Origin: CAYWTS01 sp964461265
GTDB lineage: Bacteria; Bacteroidota; Ignavibacteria; Tepidaquicellales; OLB5
NCBI GenBank assembly: GCA_964461265.1
Contig: CAYWTS010000011.1
Location: 1-51,126 of the forward strand
Length of the DNA stretch: 51,126 nucleotides
Direction of reading: 5' to 3'
Shown here: positions 16,861 to 26,505 of the stretch, piece by piece
How the letters are laid out: every line of letters begins with the position of its first letter
How positions within the stretch are numbered: the stretch's first letter is position 1
The notes under the pieces: model-generated
The model's database searches: none
What the model was told of the DNA's origin: nothing
Seen by the model: only the letters and a program-made list of their open reading frames with translations
Translations under genes and position numbers: made by a program

Positions 16861-17784
16861 ATGAACATATTAGTTACAGGCGGTGCAGGATTTATTGGTT
16901 CAAGCATAGCTGATGCATACATTAATGCAGGACATAGCGTGATAATAATAGATAATATGTCAACGGGCGTAAGGGATTTCATAAATAAAAAAGCTGTGTT
17001 TTACGAAATGGATATCCGCAGCCCTGAGATATCGGAAGTGTTTAAAAAACACAGTATCGAAATTGTAAACCACCACGCAGCACAGATAGATTTACGAAAA
17101 TCGGTTGAGAACCCCTTCCTTGATATTGAGACAAACGTAATAGGTTCGGTGAACCTTATAGAAAATGCCTTACGAAATGGTGTAAAGAAAGTTATATTTG
17201 CTTCAACAGGCGGTGCAATTTACGGAGAGCATGATTATTTTCCAGCTGATGAAGAACATCCTGCAAGACCTTATGCACCTTACGGTATCAATAAGCTTAC
17301 TATAGAAAAATATTTATTCTATTATAACCATGTTTTCGGATTAGATTATGTTGTTTTCCGTTATGCAAATATTTACGGTCCTAGACAAAACCCCCATGGT
17401 GAATGCGGTGTAATTGCTATTTTTACTGAAAAGATTTTAAAGAAAGTTGAACCTCTTATTAACGGTGACGGGGAACAGACAAGAGACTATGTATATATAG
17501 ATGATGTTGTAAATGCCAATGTTCTTGCTTTGCAAACTCTCAAACCCTCACTCTATAATATAGGTACATCGGTCGAGACATCGGTTAATTATATATTCAG
17601 GAAGCTTAATGAATATGCAGGAACAAACTTTAGTGAAAAGCACGGGCCTCCGAAAAAAGGCGAACAGCTAAGGAGTGTATTAAGCTATAAAAAAATAGAA
17701 CAGGAACTTGGCTGGAAGCCTGCTGTAAATATGGAGGAAGGTCTGAAGAAAACAGTAGATTATTTTAAAAATAACAGAAGATAG
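16861..17784 (+). CDS. NAD-dependent epimerase/dehydratase (UDP-glucose 4-epimerase-like)
   Basis: A 307-residue extended short-chain dehydrogenase. It has the NAD-binding GGAGFIGSSIADAY at residues 7-20, the active-site S/T region ASTGGAIYGE, YGINK as the YxxxK catalytic pair, and RYANIYGPRQNPHGECGV, typical of GalE-like sugar epimerases. The family interconverts UDP-hexoses at C4. Which sugar is used cannot be decided without the full substrate-pocket comparison, so I give no gene symbol. Its stop codon TAG is directly followed by the ATG of the next gene (no spacer). Confidence 0.92.
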   Translation: MNILVTGGAGFIGSSIADAYINAGHSVIIIDNMSTGVRDFINKKAVFYEMDIRSPEISEVFKKHSIEIVNHHAAQIDLRKSVENPFLDIETNVIGSVNLIENALRNGVKKVIFASTGGAIYGEHDYFPADEEHPARPYAPYGINKLTIEKYLFYYNHVFGLDYVVFRYANIYGPRQNPHGECGVIAIFTEKILKKVEPLINGDGEQTRDYVYIDDVVNANVLALQTLKPSLYNIGTSVETSVNYIFRKLNEYAGTNFSEKHGPPKKGEQLRSVLSYKKIEQELGWKPAVNMEEGLKKTVDYFKNNRR

Positions 17785-18723
17785 ATGCTTAACCTGCTTA
17801 TTGAGAAAATCAAGAAATCGGATAAAGCTTCTATAGCGCGTGGAATTTCACTGGTTGAAAATGAAAGTGACCTTGCAAACGAGTTACTTAAACAGCTTTA
17901 TAAAAGCACGGGCAAAGCGTTTGTAATCGGGATGACCGGTCCGCCCGGTGCAGGAAAAAGCACTATTACAAATTATCTGACCAAAATTCTCCGCAGCAGG
18001 GGATTTACTGTTGGTATTATTGCAGTTGACCCGACAAGTCCTTTTACAGGCGGTGCTTTGCTTGGTGATAGAATCAGGATGGCTGAAACCGGTATGGATG
18101 AAGGCGTTTTTATCCGTTCTATGGCTACAAGGGGTAGCCTCGGAGGATTATCTAAAAAAGCTAAAGAAGCATGTGAGATACTTGATGCTGCAGGTAAGGA
18201 TTTTATTATTTTGGAAACCGTAGGTGTCGGACAATCGGAACTTGACATTGCCCAGACGGCAGATACTACTATAGTAGTACTTGTTCCCGAGTCTGGTGAT
18301 TCGATTCAGACTATGAAAGCAGGTCTAATGGAGATTGGCGACATATTTGTGATAAATAAATCTGACAGGGAAGGGGCAGATGCGCTGAAAACAGCTTTGA
18401 GAACAATGCTCCACCTGAAGCTTAAGAGCAAGGATGATAAAGAACCGAATGTTCTGAAAACTATCGGTTCGCAGAATAAGGGAATTGAGGAATTACTTAC
18501 TGAAATATTAAGCTTTAAAAATTACCTTGAACTAAATGGGAGACTGTATGAGAAAAGAAAGAGTAATTTGCTTAAACAGGTGAATGAGCTTGTTAATGGC
18601 AAGCTTGAGGTTAAATTCTGGAATGAAGAAAGGAAGTTGTTTTTGAATTCCCAAATCGATGAAATATTATCACGAAAAACTACACCATATGAAATTGTGG
18701 ATCAACTTTTTAAAAGTATCTAA
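17785..18723 (+). CDS. meaB: MeaB/ArgK-type G-protein chaperone of methylmalonyl-CoA mutase
   Basis: A 312-residue P-loop GTPase of the MeaB/ArgK/MMAA family, which loads and protects the cobalamin cofactor of acyl-CoA mutases. The visible motifs are the Walker A GMTGPPGAGKST near residue 50, VDPTSPFTGGALLGDRIRM, the switch region ETVGVGQSE, and NKSDREGAD (G4). Length is normal. It abuts the epimerase gene with zero spacing and is followed 27 bp later by an acyl-CoA dehydrogenase, consistent with acyl-CoA/propionate metabolism. The mutase itself is not in the window. Confidence 0.95.
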   Translation: MLNLLIEKIKKSDKASIARGISLVENESDLANELLKQLYKSTGKAFVIGMTGPPGAGKSTITNYLTKILRSRGFTVGIIAVDPTSPFTGGALLGDRIRMAETGMDEGVFIRSMATRGSLGGLSKKAKEACEILDAAGKDFIILETVGVGQSELDIAQTADTTIVVLVPESGDSIQTMKAGLMEIGDIFVINKSDREGADALKTALRTMLHLKLKSKDDKEPNVLKTIGSQNKGIEELLTEILSFKNYLELNGRLYEKRKSNLLKQVNELVNGKLEVKFWNEERKLFLNSQIDEILSRKTTPYEIVDQLFKSI

Positions 18724-18750
18724 ATATAAACAAATTAATTTTAAACCAAC

Positions 18751-19896
18751 ATGGACTTACACCTAACCGACAACCAGCTTGAAATACAAAAATTGGCAAG
18801 AGACTTTGCCCGAAACAGGATAGCGCCTGAAGTGATGAAGTATGATGAATCACAGGAATTTCCGCATGAGATTGCCAGGGAACTGGGTGATATGGGATTT
18901 ATGGGAATTATGTTTCCTGAAGAATATGGCGGTTCCGCTTTTACAGCTATGGAATATGTTATCATAGTAGAGGAGATCTCAAAAGTTGACCCTTCACTAG
19001 GATTAACCGTGGCTGCACATAATGGTTTATGCACAAACCACATATACATGTTTGCAAATGAAGAATTGAAGAAAAAATACCTGCCCGATTTAACAACCGG
19101 CAAGACAATGGGTGTGTGGGCATTAACTGAAAATGTTTCCGGGAGTGATGCAGCAGCTATGCAAACAGTTGCAGTAAAAGAAAACGGGTATTATATTTTG
19201 AATGGCAGCAAGCAATTCATTACTCATGCTGGAGTTGGGAATACCTGCGTTGTTATGGCAGTTACCGATAAATCGAAAGGTTCAAAAGGTATTTCAGCTT
19301 TTATAGTAGAGCGTGGTTTCGAAGGATATATAGTTGCCAAAAAAGAAAATAAGCTTGGTATGAGGTCTTGCGATACACGCGGGCTTATTTTTGAGAATTG
19401 CAAAGTACCTGCAGGCAATTTAATTGGCAACGAAGGCGAGGGATTTAAGCAGGCAATGACTATACTCGATGGCGGCAGGGTATCAATTGCAGCCCTTTCG
19501 GTAGGCATTGCACAGGCAGCCCTTGAACACTCTATTAAATATGCAAAAGAAAGAAAACAGTTCGGGAAGTTTCTTGCCGAGTTTCAGGGAATCCAGTTCA
19601 AGCTTTCGGATATGGCAACGGAGGTTGAAGCTGCAAGGTTGTTAACCTATAAAGCAGCAAAGCTTAAGGATGAAGGTAAAGATTTTAAACTGCCGGCGTG
19701 TATTGCTAAATACTATGCCAGTGAAATTGCAATAAAGGCTACAAACGAAGCAATTCAGATACACGGGGGATATGGTTTCACAAAAGATTTTCCAGTTGAA
19801 AAATTATACAGGGATGTGAAACTGCTTACAATAGGTGAAGGCACAAGCGAGGTACAGAAAATCGTAATGAGCCGTTTATTAATGAATATGTATTAA
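18751..19896 (+). CDS. Acyl-CoA dehydrogenase (short-chain/butyryl type)
   Basis: A 381-residue FAD enzyme that introduces the alpha-beta double bond into acyl-CoA. The domains appear in order: the N-terminal helical domain; the central beta domain with WALTENVSGSDAAAMQT and the FAD-contact FITHAG; and the C-terminal helical domain with KERKQFGKFLAEFQ, IQIHGGYGFTKDFPVE and IGEGTSEVQ. E363 is at the position of the catalytic glutamate of short-chain members. Length and motifs match butyryl/short-chain dehydrogenases; chain-length preference is inferred. No electron-transfer flavoprotein genes are adjacent. Confidence 0.94.
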   Translation: MDLHLTDNQLEIQKLARDFARNRIAPEVMKYDESQEFPHEIARELGDMGFMGIMFPEEYGGSAFTAMEYVIIVEEISKVDPSLGLTVAAHNGLCTNHIYMFANEELKKKYLPDLTTGKTMGVWALTENVSGSDAAAMQTVAVKENGYYILNGSKQFITHAGVGNTCVVMAVTDKSKGSKGISAFIVERGFEGYIVAKKENKLGMRSCDTRGLIFENCKVPAGNLIGNEGEGFKQAMTILDGGRVSIAALSVGIAQAALEHSIKYAKERKQFGKFLAEFQGIQFKLSDMATEVEAARLLTYKAAKLKDEGKDFKLPACIAKYYASEIAIKATNEAIQIHGGYGFTKDFPVEKLYRDVKLLTIGEGTSEVQKIVMSRLLMNMY

Positions 19897-19929
19897 AACT
19901 GTAAAAATCGAATTAGTAAAAATTTTGTA

Positions 19930-19960
19930 TTTGATTTTTATTATAAATTTATTAGTTTAA
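19930..19960 (+). promoter_or_regulatory. Candidate Bacteroidota-type promoter for the lipoprotein gene
   Basis: TTTG (19930-19933), a 19-bp spacer, then TAGTTTAA (19953-19960) is close to TTTG-N19-TAnnTTTG. It is about 40 bp upstream of ATG 20003. Confidence 0.5.
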
Positions 19961-20002
19961 AGTAAATAAATTCACCCATTTTCAATTAAATATAATTCAG
20001 CT

Positions 20003-20440
20003 ATGAAACAAACATTACTGCTTACATTAATAGTATTCTCCGTTGTGCTTATCTCGAGCTGCGAGAAAGAAGATTTGGTTTTAACACCTCCGGGATATGC
20101 TTATTTAACAACTGATGCTTTTTCTATTGATACATCTACTTGGGGACCGAACAATATATGGTTTACTTATACGCTGCGTTTAAGAAATATTGGTTCTAAA
20201 GAAGCCAAGTTTATTATGACACAGCTTGAAATGAAAGATACGTCAGGTACAAGATTTACCCGTTTATTCAGATGGTGGAATATTGATACTGTTGCAGGAG
20301 ATACCACATGGGATGTAATACAACCCGGTGGTACCGGTGAAAGAACATTTACAGACTCTTTAACTTTCAGAGGTCCATCGATTCCGCCAGTTAACTGGAG
20401 ACCAAGCTATCTTGCTAATCCATATAACAATGAGTATTGA
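20003..20440 (+). CDS. Small predicted lipoprotein
   Basis: A 145-residue protein with a lipoprotein signal: a hydrophobic run then LISSC with C20 as the likely acylated residue, followed by EKED. The mature domain is probably beta-rich (DAFSIDTSTW, WFTYTLRLRNIGSKEAKFIM). The phrase 'LRNIGSKEAK' resembles beta-sandwich surface domains that describe added or absent interactions, but I do not recognise the family. It is monocistronic: its own promoter candidate lies upstream and a strong terminator downstream. Confidence 0.8.
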   Translation: MKQTLLLTLIVFSVVLISSCEKEDLVLTPPGYAYLTTDAFSIDTSTWGPNNIWFTYTLRLRNIGSKEAKFIMTQLEMKDTSGTRFTRLFRWWNIDTVAGDTTWDVIQPGGTGERTFTDSLTFRGPSIPPVNWRPSYLANPYNNEY

Positions 20441-20459
20441 TACTATAAGCTAATGTTTT

Positions 20460-20492
20460 AAAAAGGCTGTCAAAATTTGGCAGCCTTTTTTA
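20460..20492 (+). terminator. Intrinsic terminator after the lipoprotein gene
   Basis: AAAAAGGCTGTCAAA pairs with TTTGGCAGCCTTTTT (one G-T pair) and ends in a T run. The A-rich left arm makes it potentially bidirectional, which would also serve the convergent gene 20586-21359. Confidence 0.85.
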
Positions 20493-20585
20493 TTTAATGA
20501 GGTTAAGCTATTAAATAATACGATTATTTATGATATTAAAATTAACCATTGGTGATACGACTTCTTATATCAGGTATCAATTTTG

Positions 20586-21359
20586 TTAACCGAATAAAGT
20601 TGTCCACAGAACATAATCTAAAACAAGTGTCATAGCTGCAGCCAGAACGAATGCTTTAATAGTGGAGTTACCTACACCCTCTGCACCACCTTCAGTCTGT
20701 AAACCGACATAACAGCCGAGCAACGAAGTTGAAGCGCCAAAGAAAACAGATTTTACAAGACCGCCCAGAATATCTTTCATCTCGAATACTTTTTTGGCAC
20801 TGCCAAAAAACACCTGAAATGAAACATCGTGGAAGAAATATGAAACCCCGTAAGCTCCCAATATAGCAATAAAGTTTGCAAGTACGGTGAGAACGGGAAG
20901 CATCGCAATGCATGCAATGAATCTTGGCATAACAAGATAGCGAACCGGATTTATTGCCAGCGATTCAAGTGCATCTATTTGTTCGGTTACTTTCATTGTT
21001 CCAAGCTCAGCCGACATTGAAGCACCAACTCTTCCGGCAAGTACAATTGCAGTAAGCACAGGACCCAATTCGATAAAAATTGCCTTTGTTACTGCTGAAC
21101 CAAGATAAGACAGGGAAATAAACCCCTGAAACTGATAGGCTGCCTGCCAGGCAGATACTGCACCGGTAAAAAAACCAATTATGAAGACTAGGGGTATTGA
21201 ATTTACACCAACATGCTCCATCTGTTCGAGGATAAGATTTCTGTCTCTGACAATTCTTTTGAAATTTTTTACCATTTCCCAAATCATCATAGAAAAGCCC
21301 CCGATTTCAACAAAAACAAATCTTGTACTGTTTCGGATTATATACCAGATTTTTCCCAT
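20586..21359 (-). CDS. mlaE: MlaE-family ABC transporter permease (lipid transport)
   Basis: A 257-residue inner-membrane permease of the MlaE/TrgD (DUF140) family, which moves phospholipid or other lipids between the inner and outer membranes with an ATPase and an MCE protein. The signatures are GFFTGAVSAWQAAYQF, ELGPVLTAIVLAGRVGASMSAE and the EQIDAL motif, then four hydrophobic segments. The frame is open to 21431, but family members begin close to MGKIWYIIRN, so I choose ATG 21359. The partner genes (mlaF, mlaD) are not adjacent. The gene converges on the lipoprotein gene and diverges from the protease gene at 21491. Confidence 0.92.
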   Translation of the reverse strand: MGKIWYIIRNSTRFVFVEIGGFSMMIWEMVKNFKRIVRDRNLILEQMEHVGVNSIPLVFIIGFFTGAVSAWQAAYQFQGFISLSYLGSAVTKAIFIELGPVLTAIVLAGRVGASMSAELGTMKVTEQIDALESLAINPVRYLVMPRFIACIAMLPVLTVLANFIAILGAYGVSYFFHDVSFQVFFGSAKKVFEMKDILGGLVKSVFFGASTSLLGCYVGLQTEGGAEGVGNSTIKAFVLAAAMTLVLDYVLWTTLFG

Positions 21360-21490
21360 AATATGCATAAAATTAGGAACTGTTATTAAGTGTAACAATG
21401 TATAATTGTGTAAATATTTTAAGTATTGCAAGAGTTGTAATTTATTTATAGTTTAATATAAATTTCCAACCAAAACTAAATAAAACTAAA

Positions 21491-24331
21491 ATGAAGAAGT
21501 ATATACTTTTATTGTTAATCATTTCATTTACAGCGTTTCTTAGTTTTCGCGATAATCCAATTCCAAAATACAAACCTTACAATTCACGTGTTATTGAAAG
21601 ATACGATGGGGCTTTATACCAGAAAGGTATGTTTAATATTAAATTTAAAGAGCAAATATACAATTTTTCTTCACAGTCTTTTGGAATTACGCAGCTGGAT
21701 AACTTTTTACAACAATATAATGTTACGAAAGTATATCAGCAATTTCCCCTAAAAAAAGATGTATCAAAGAGAATAGCGGGTGATGAAGACCTGGCAAAAA
21801 TGTACAGGGTTGAGTATAATTCTAATATTGACCCTACCGAGATATCCGAATTAGTTAAGACGCAATTTCCTGACTTATTAGAGTGGGTTGAACCTGAGTT
21901 CGTTTATAAGGCTGATTTCATACCAAATGACCCGCAGATTTCAGCACAATATCACATTAATAAAATTAACAGCTATCAGGCTTGGGACCTTTCGCAGGGA
22001 GATACAAACGTTGTCATAGGCATTTGCGATTCGGGGAGTGACCTTGATCATCCGGATCTTGCAGCTAACATCAAAAAAAATTATGCTGACCCGATAAATA
22101 ATATAGATGATGATAACAACGGTTTCATAGACGACTTTTGGGGCTGGGATTTCTATTATAACGATTACGATCCTAATATACAGGGTTCTGGAAATCCCCA
22201 TGGTTCTTATGTTTCAGGTGATGCTTCACAGGTTACCAATAACGGTATTCACGGTGCAGGTATTGGATTTAAAGTAAAACTGAGAATTTCGAAACATACC
22301 GATGATGTAACCCCTGATGGCTTGTTGTATAACACAAGCGACGGTTTAATTTATTTGTATCAGAATGGATGCAAAGTTATAAATTGTTCATGGGGTTCCG
22401 GTTCTCCCAGTTCGCAAGTACAGAATATTGTGAACAATGCCTGGGATGCTGGCTGCATTATCGTAGCTTCATCAGGCAATAATGGTGGTGAAATAATCAG
22501 ATATCCAGCAGCTTATAATCATGTTATTTGTGTAGCAGCAACAAATTCCGCAGATCTGAAAGCAGGTTTCTCAAACTATCATGATACAGTTGATGTAAGC
22601 GCTCCCGGCGATGCTATCCTTAGTACGGCTTATAATAACAGTTATGCAACTGTTAGCGGGACATCCATGTCAGCGCCGATTACTTCCGGAACTATTGGTC
22701 TAATGAGGTCGTTTTTTCCTTCACTTACCCCTGCTGAGATAGAAACAAGATTGGAGCTTGGTGTTGACAGCATTTACCATCTAAATCCAGGCTATATTGG
22801 TAAGCTTGGCTCGGGCAGAGTAAATGCATTCAAGTGCCTTGCTAACAAGCCGATTATTTCCATTTTATCAAACTACCATAATGATTCTATTTACGGTAAT
22901 AATGACAAGATATATGATATTGATGAAAAAGTATCGATTTTACTTACTTACAAAAACATACACCAGGCTGGAAATAATGTTTCCTTAAGATTAACAACAA
23001 CTGACCCTGCTGTAACCATTACCAAAGATTCTGTTTTTGTTGGAAACCTTGCAGCCTATGGAACTTATACTACTACCTATGCAAATACTTTCGAAGTAAA
23101 AGCCAACTCCACATGTCCATTCGATAGGACCGTGACATTTAAGCTTACCTCGTCGCAGAGTGCTTATGCAAACGACCCTACAGGCAGCTTTACAATAACA
23201 TTCAGACAAGGTTGGGCAACACATACAGTAAACCGGTTGAGATTATCTCTTACCAGGGACGGAGCGGTTGGTAAAAAAACGCAAGCCTACGGCGGCGGAT
23301 TAATACTTACATATAATTCTATGAATAACATACTTGAAGGCGGATTGATGATTGGAGTTAGTAATACGAAAGTTTCGGATGTATGCAGGAGAGGTTCATC
23401 TCCCACGAACCAGTCGGATACCGATTTTACATCTCTGCAATTATATAATCTTTTTACTCCGGGAACTGCAAGCAGCCAGGATGGACGAGGAAGATTTAAC
23501 GATGACGGTGCAGGAACCGATAAAATAGGTGTTACCGTAAATGCTACAAGCTACGCATGGAACTCAGTTCAGGATACGAGTTACATTATTTTAAAGTATA
23601 TGATAAGAAATACAAGCGGTGCAGCCATAAACAATATGTATGCTGCAATATATATGTATTATACACCATCAGGGAATACTTCAAATAATATCACTGCGTT
23701 GGATACTGTAAATAAGCTTGGCTATACTTACAATAACAGTAATCCAAATCCTTATCTTGGTGTTGCAATACTTTCTTCTCAAAATCTGAACTTCAAGCCT
23801 TATAATGCATCAGAAGTATTAAATGGTTTCACAACACAGGAAAAATGGGACGGTATGAGCAATGGTATTGTAGCCGGTTCAATCGGCCCCGGTTTGAATT
23901 GCTTTGTTGTATCCGCTGGTCCAATTAATCTTAATAACGGTGATTCTACAGCTGTAGGATTTGTTGTTGTAAAAGGCACCGATTTAGCTGAGCTTAAAAA
24001 CAATACTATAACAGCAAGGAACAGGTATAGCATTATCGGGATAGAGAAAATTTCATCTGAAATTCCACTTGTATATAATTTGCATCAGAATTACCCGAAT
24101 CCCTTTAATCCTTACACAAGCATAAAATTTGATATTCCCAAAAACGATTATGTAAACATAAAGGTCTATAATATTACAGGGCAGTTGGTTGCAACACTTA
24201 CCGACCAGTATATTCAGGCAGGTAAATATGAAATTAAGTTCGATGCTTCTAATTATGCAAGCGGTGCATATTTTTACAGGATGGTAACTGCTAATTTCTC
24301 AGATGTTAAAAAAATGATTATCTTGAAGTAA
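21491..24331 (+). CDS. Secreted subtilisin-like serine protease with T9SS tail
   Basis: A 946-residue exported peptidase of family S8. It has a signal peptide at 1-20, then an I9-like propeptide region (about 40-145, ending near FVYKADFIPNDP). The catalytic domain shows D180 (DSG), H237 (NPHGSYVSG), the oxyanion N330 (ASSGNNGG) and the nucleophile S392 (SGTSMSAPI), so the triad is complete. A long beta-rich segment follows (about 450-860), and then a T9SS domain (YNLHQNYPNPFNPYTSIKF...KKMIILK). It probably digests protein outside the cell or on the surface. A promoter-like TAGTTTAAT is present about 40 bp upstream. It is the first gene of a surface locus that continues with a BNR protein and a TonB receptor. 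Confidence 0.93.
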   Translation: MKKYILLLLIISFTAFLSFRDNPIPKYKPYNSRVIERYDGALYQKGMFNIKFKEQIYNFSSQSFGITQLDNFLQQYNVTKVYQQFPLKKDVSKRIAGDEDLAKMYRVEYNSNIDPTEISELVKTQFPDLLEWVEPEFVYKADFIPNDPQISAQYHINKINSYQAWDLSQGDTNVVIGICDSGSDLDHPDLAANIKKNYADPINNIDDDNNGFIDDFWGWDFYYNDYDPNIQGSGNPHGSYVSGDASQVTNNGIHGAGIGFKVKLRISKHTDDVTPDGLLYNTSDGLIYLYQNGCKVINCSWGSGSPSSQVQNIVNNAWDAGCIIVASSGNNGGEIIRYPAAYNHVICVAATNSADLKAGFSNYHDTVDVSAPGDAILSTAYNNSYATVSGTSMSAPITSGTIGLMRSFFPSLTPAEIETRLELGVDSIYHLNPGYIGKLGSGRVNAFKCLANKPIISILSNYHNDSIYGNNDKIYDIDEKVSILLTYKNIHQAGNNVSLRLTTTDPAVTITKDSVFVGNLAAYGTYTTTYANTFEVKANSTCPFDRTVTFKLTSSQSAYANDPTGSFTITFRQGWATHTVNRLRLSLTRDGAVGKKTQAYGGGLILTYNSMNNILEGGLMIGVSNTKVSDVCRRGSSPTNQSDTDFTSLQLYNLFTPGTASSQDGRGRFNDDGAGTDKIGVTVNATSYAWNSVQDTSYIILKYMIRNTSGAAINNMYAAIYMYYTPSGNTSNNITALDTVNKLGYTYNNSNPNPYLGVAILSSQNLNFKPYNASEVLNGFTTQEKWDGMSNGIVAGSIGPGLNCFVVSAGPINLNNGDSTAVGFVVVKGTDLAELKNNTITARNRYSIIGIEKISSEIPLVYNLHQNYPNPFNPYTSIKFDIPKNDYVNIKVYNITGQLVATLTDQYIQAGKYEIKFDASNYASGAYFYRMVTANFSDVKKMIILK

Positions 24332-24421
24332 TTTTATAGCAGAAGTTAAACACACAATGAGATAAAAGTCAAGTGTTTTTTAACAAATATTTTATTTTCT
24401 TTTAATCTTAATTTAAAATGC

Positions 24422-24450
24422 TTGACAAGTTTTTTTAGAAATCTTATATT
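24422..24450 (+). promoter_or_regulatory. Candidate promoter of the BNR-repeat protein gene
   Basis: TTGACA (24422-24427), a 17-bp spacer and TATATT (24445-24450) form a textbook sigma-70-like arrangement about 50 bp before ATG 24501. The box continues as TATATTTA, so it also resembles the Bacteroidota -7 element. Confidence 0.55.
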
Positions 24451-24500
24451 TATATAACTTAATATTAAAATTTACTTAATATTTTATAAAGGAGAACAAT

Positions 24501-26381
24501 ATGAAGTCATTTCACAAATTTACCTTTTTTGTGGTGTTTGCTTTGATAGTTTCCTTCTTAATCGGAGGCGGATATCTTACTAAACACAAATCGATTGCTG
24601 ATAAAAAAGTAGTTGGTCTTGCAGTTTACGAAGACGGTTCAAGCACGCCATTTGCTCCAAAAATAGGTGGGAATTTTGTTCCATCGGTTACACCTCCAGC
24701 TTCAAGAATAGTAGGTTTAGACGGTTATATGGATTATGTTACAAATGGTAACAGTTTAAACCAGCTAATCGTAAAAGGCGACACTGTAGCTGTTGCTACT
24801 AATTATTGCGATTCACTTGAAGCAACTAATGCAAATGGAGGTTCTACTCTAAGAATCAGATATAATGTGAGTTATGATAAAGGAACAACGTGGTCAAGCA
24901 CAACCGGGCTTGATATGACATCTGACCAGAAATCGAGATATCCCGATGCTTACGTTATGACAATTGGCGGAGTTCGTACATTAAATACTTCCGGAAGGTA
25001 TTGGAATCCTCCAGCCAACAGCACTACCCGCAAAGCCGGAACTTCACATGACGTGCTTCTTGGCATTGGTAATCCTACGACAACACTTATGACTACTACC
25101 GGAACTGACCTGTTTTCAACATGGAAACCGGATAATAAAATTGGATGCTTATTGCAGAGGCCATCATCTACCACTCAGGTTAACGATACTATATGGTATG
25201 TTGAATTCAATCCTGAAACACATACATTCGGCACTCCGTATATATTGGATACGAGGACACTTGCCAATACAGTTATGTCATATACAATAAAAGCAGCGGC
25301 AACAGGAAATCACATGACAGCCGGCTGGATTTATATTAATGAACCGGGCAATGGAGGCGATAACTGGCGTTCATTCAGAGTTCGGCAGTCCACCGATAAT
25401 GGTGCAACATGGTCAGCTGTTACAAAATGGGGCTTTGTTGCTGCAACTCCTAATATACTTGGCGGTGACAGCTGCCAGATGTACTGGCATGATGATATTG
25501 AATATAAACCTGGAACACAAACACCTTACTTAGTATTTTCAACATTGCCTTATGTATGGAATGGCTCTGCAACCGTATTTTCATATGAATCATGGAAGGG
25601 CTGGAAAATAATGATTCAGTCACCCTCTCTAAACGGTAATATCCCTGTTACTATTGCCGATTATCACAATATACCCATTCTGGGTGATACTGTTATGTAC
25701 AATGATATTACCGATTATCAGGTAAACTCAGCATTACTCTCGCATCCGTCACTTGGATTTTCCGAAGATGGAAACATAATGTACGTTGCTTATTCGGTTA
25801 TTCAAAAAGAGTTAGTTCCTCCACCTGCAGTTCCTTTTAACTATTTTGATGTTTATTATTCCATTTCTACAAATGGGGGTGCAAACTGGGGAACACCGGT
25901 TAATGTTACACAAACAGATAGTGCTGATGAAATGTATCCGATCGTTGCTTCGCAGAATAATCCTAACAATCCGGCAAATGGACCTTATATCACATATAAC
26001 TGGAATGCAATACCGGGATGTCATGCGTTTACCGATAACCAGATAGTGAGTATAGTATATTATTGTCTGTATAAACCACCTGTAGGTATCAAGTCGATTT
26101 CCGGTGAAGTACCGAACAGGTATGAGCTGATGCAGAATTATCCTAACCCGTTCAATCCGTTAACCAAAATCAGGTTTGCATTACCTAATTCTTCAAATGT
26201 TACTTTGAAGGTTTATGACATTACCGGACGGGAAGTTGCCACTTTAATAAACAACGAACTTATTGGTGCCGGTACAAGTGAAGTGGAATTCAGCGCTCTT
26301 AACATATCAAGCGGCGTATATTTCTACAATATTAAAGCAGGCGATTTTAACGAAACTAAAAAAATGATAGTGACTAAATAA
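24501..26381 (+). CDS. T9SS-secreted BNR/Asp-box repeat protein
   Basis: A 626-residue exported protein with a signal peptide (hydrophobic 9-24) and a strong ribosome site (AAAGGAG, 8 bp before ATG). At least three Asp-box-like repeats are visible: SYDKGTTW, STDNGATW and STNGGANW. These are typical of six-bladed sialidase-type propellers, though I cannot see sialidase active-site arginines with confidence. A T9SS domain closes the protein (YELMQNYPNPFNPLTKIRF...ITGREVATLINN...KKMIVTK). It lies between a secreted protease and a TonB receptor and may bind or process a surface substrate (inference). Confidence 0.85.
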   Translation: MKSFHKFTFFVVFALIVSFLIGGGYLTKHKSIADKKVVGLAVYEDGSSTPFAPKIGGNFVPSVTPPASRIVGLDGYMDYVTNGNSLNQLIVKGDTVAVATNYCDSLEATNANGGSTLRIRYNVSYDKGTTWSSTTGLDMTSDQKSRYPDAYVMTIGGVRTLNTSGRYWNPPANSTTRKAGTSHDVLLGIGNPTTTLMTTTGTDLFSTWKPDNKIGCLLQRPSSTTQVNDTIWYVEFNPETHTFGTPYILDTRTLANTVMSYTIKAAATGNHMTAGWIYINEPGNGGDNWRSFRVRQSTDNGATWSAVTKWGFVAATPNILGGDSCQMYWHDDIEYKPGTQTPYLVFSTLPYVWNGSATVFSYESWKGWKIMIQSPSLNGNIPVTIADYHNIPILGDTVMYNDITDYQVNSALLSHPSLGFSEDGNIMYVAYSVIQKELVPPPAVPFNYFDVYYSISTNGGANWGTPVNVTQTDSADEMYPIVASQNNPNNPANGPYITYNWNAIPGCHAFTDNQIVSIVYYCLYKPPVGIKSISGEVPNRYELMQNYPNPFNPLTKIRFALPNSSNVTLKVYDITGREVATLINNELIGAGTSEVEFSALNISSGVYFYNIKAGDFNETKKMIVTK

Positions 26382-26420
26382 AAGAAGATACTTAAATTAT
26401 ATTTAAAATCATTATGATTA

Positions 26421-26473
26421 GGGGGCTTTTACAGTACTTTAAATAATACACTGTGAGAGCCCTTTTGTTTTTT
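26421..26473 (+). terminator. Hairpin-T-tract just ahead of the TonB receptor gene
   Basis: GGGCTTTTACAGT (26423-26435) pairs with ACTGTGAGAGCCC (26450-26462) with two G-T pairs and is followed by TTTTGTTTTTTTG. It has the form of an intrinsic terminator for the BNR gene. It ends only about 30 bp before the start codon of the receptor, which leaves little space for a separate promoter; read-through or attenuation is possible. Confidence 0.8.
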
Positions 26474-26505
26474 GTAAATTAAATAAACTTTTTCGGAGGT
26501 AAAAA

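Noticed and set aside
17785..18723. Arginine kinase-type transport ATPase (old ArgK name)
   Set aside because: The sequence has the MeaB G-protein motifs; the transport role attached to the old name is not supported.
24501..26381. Sialidase
   Set aside because: Asp-box repeats alone mark the propeller fold. I could not identify the arginine triad and nucleophile, so I call only a BNR-repeat protein.
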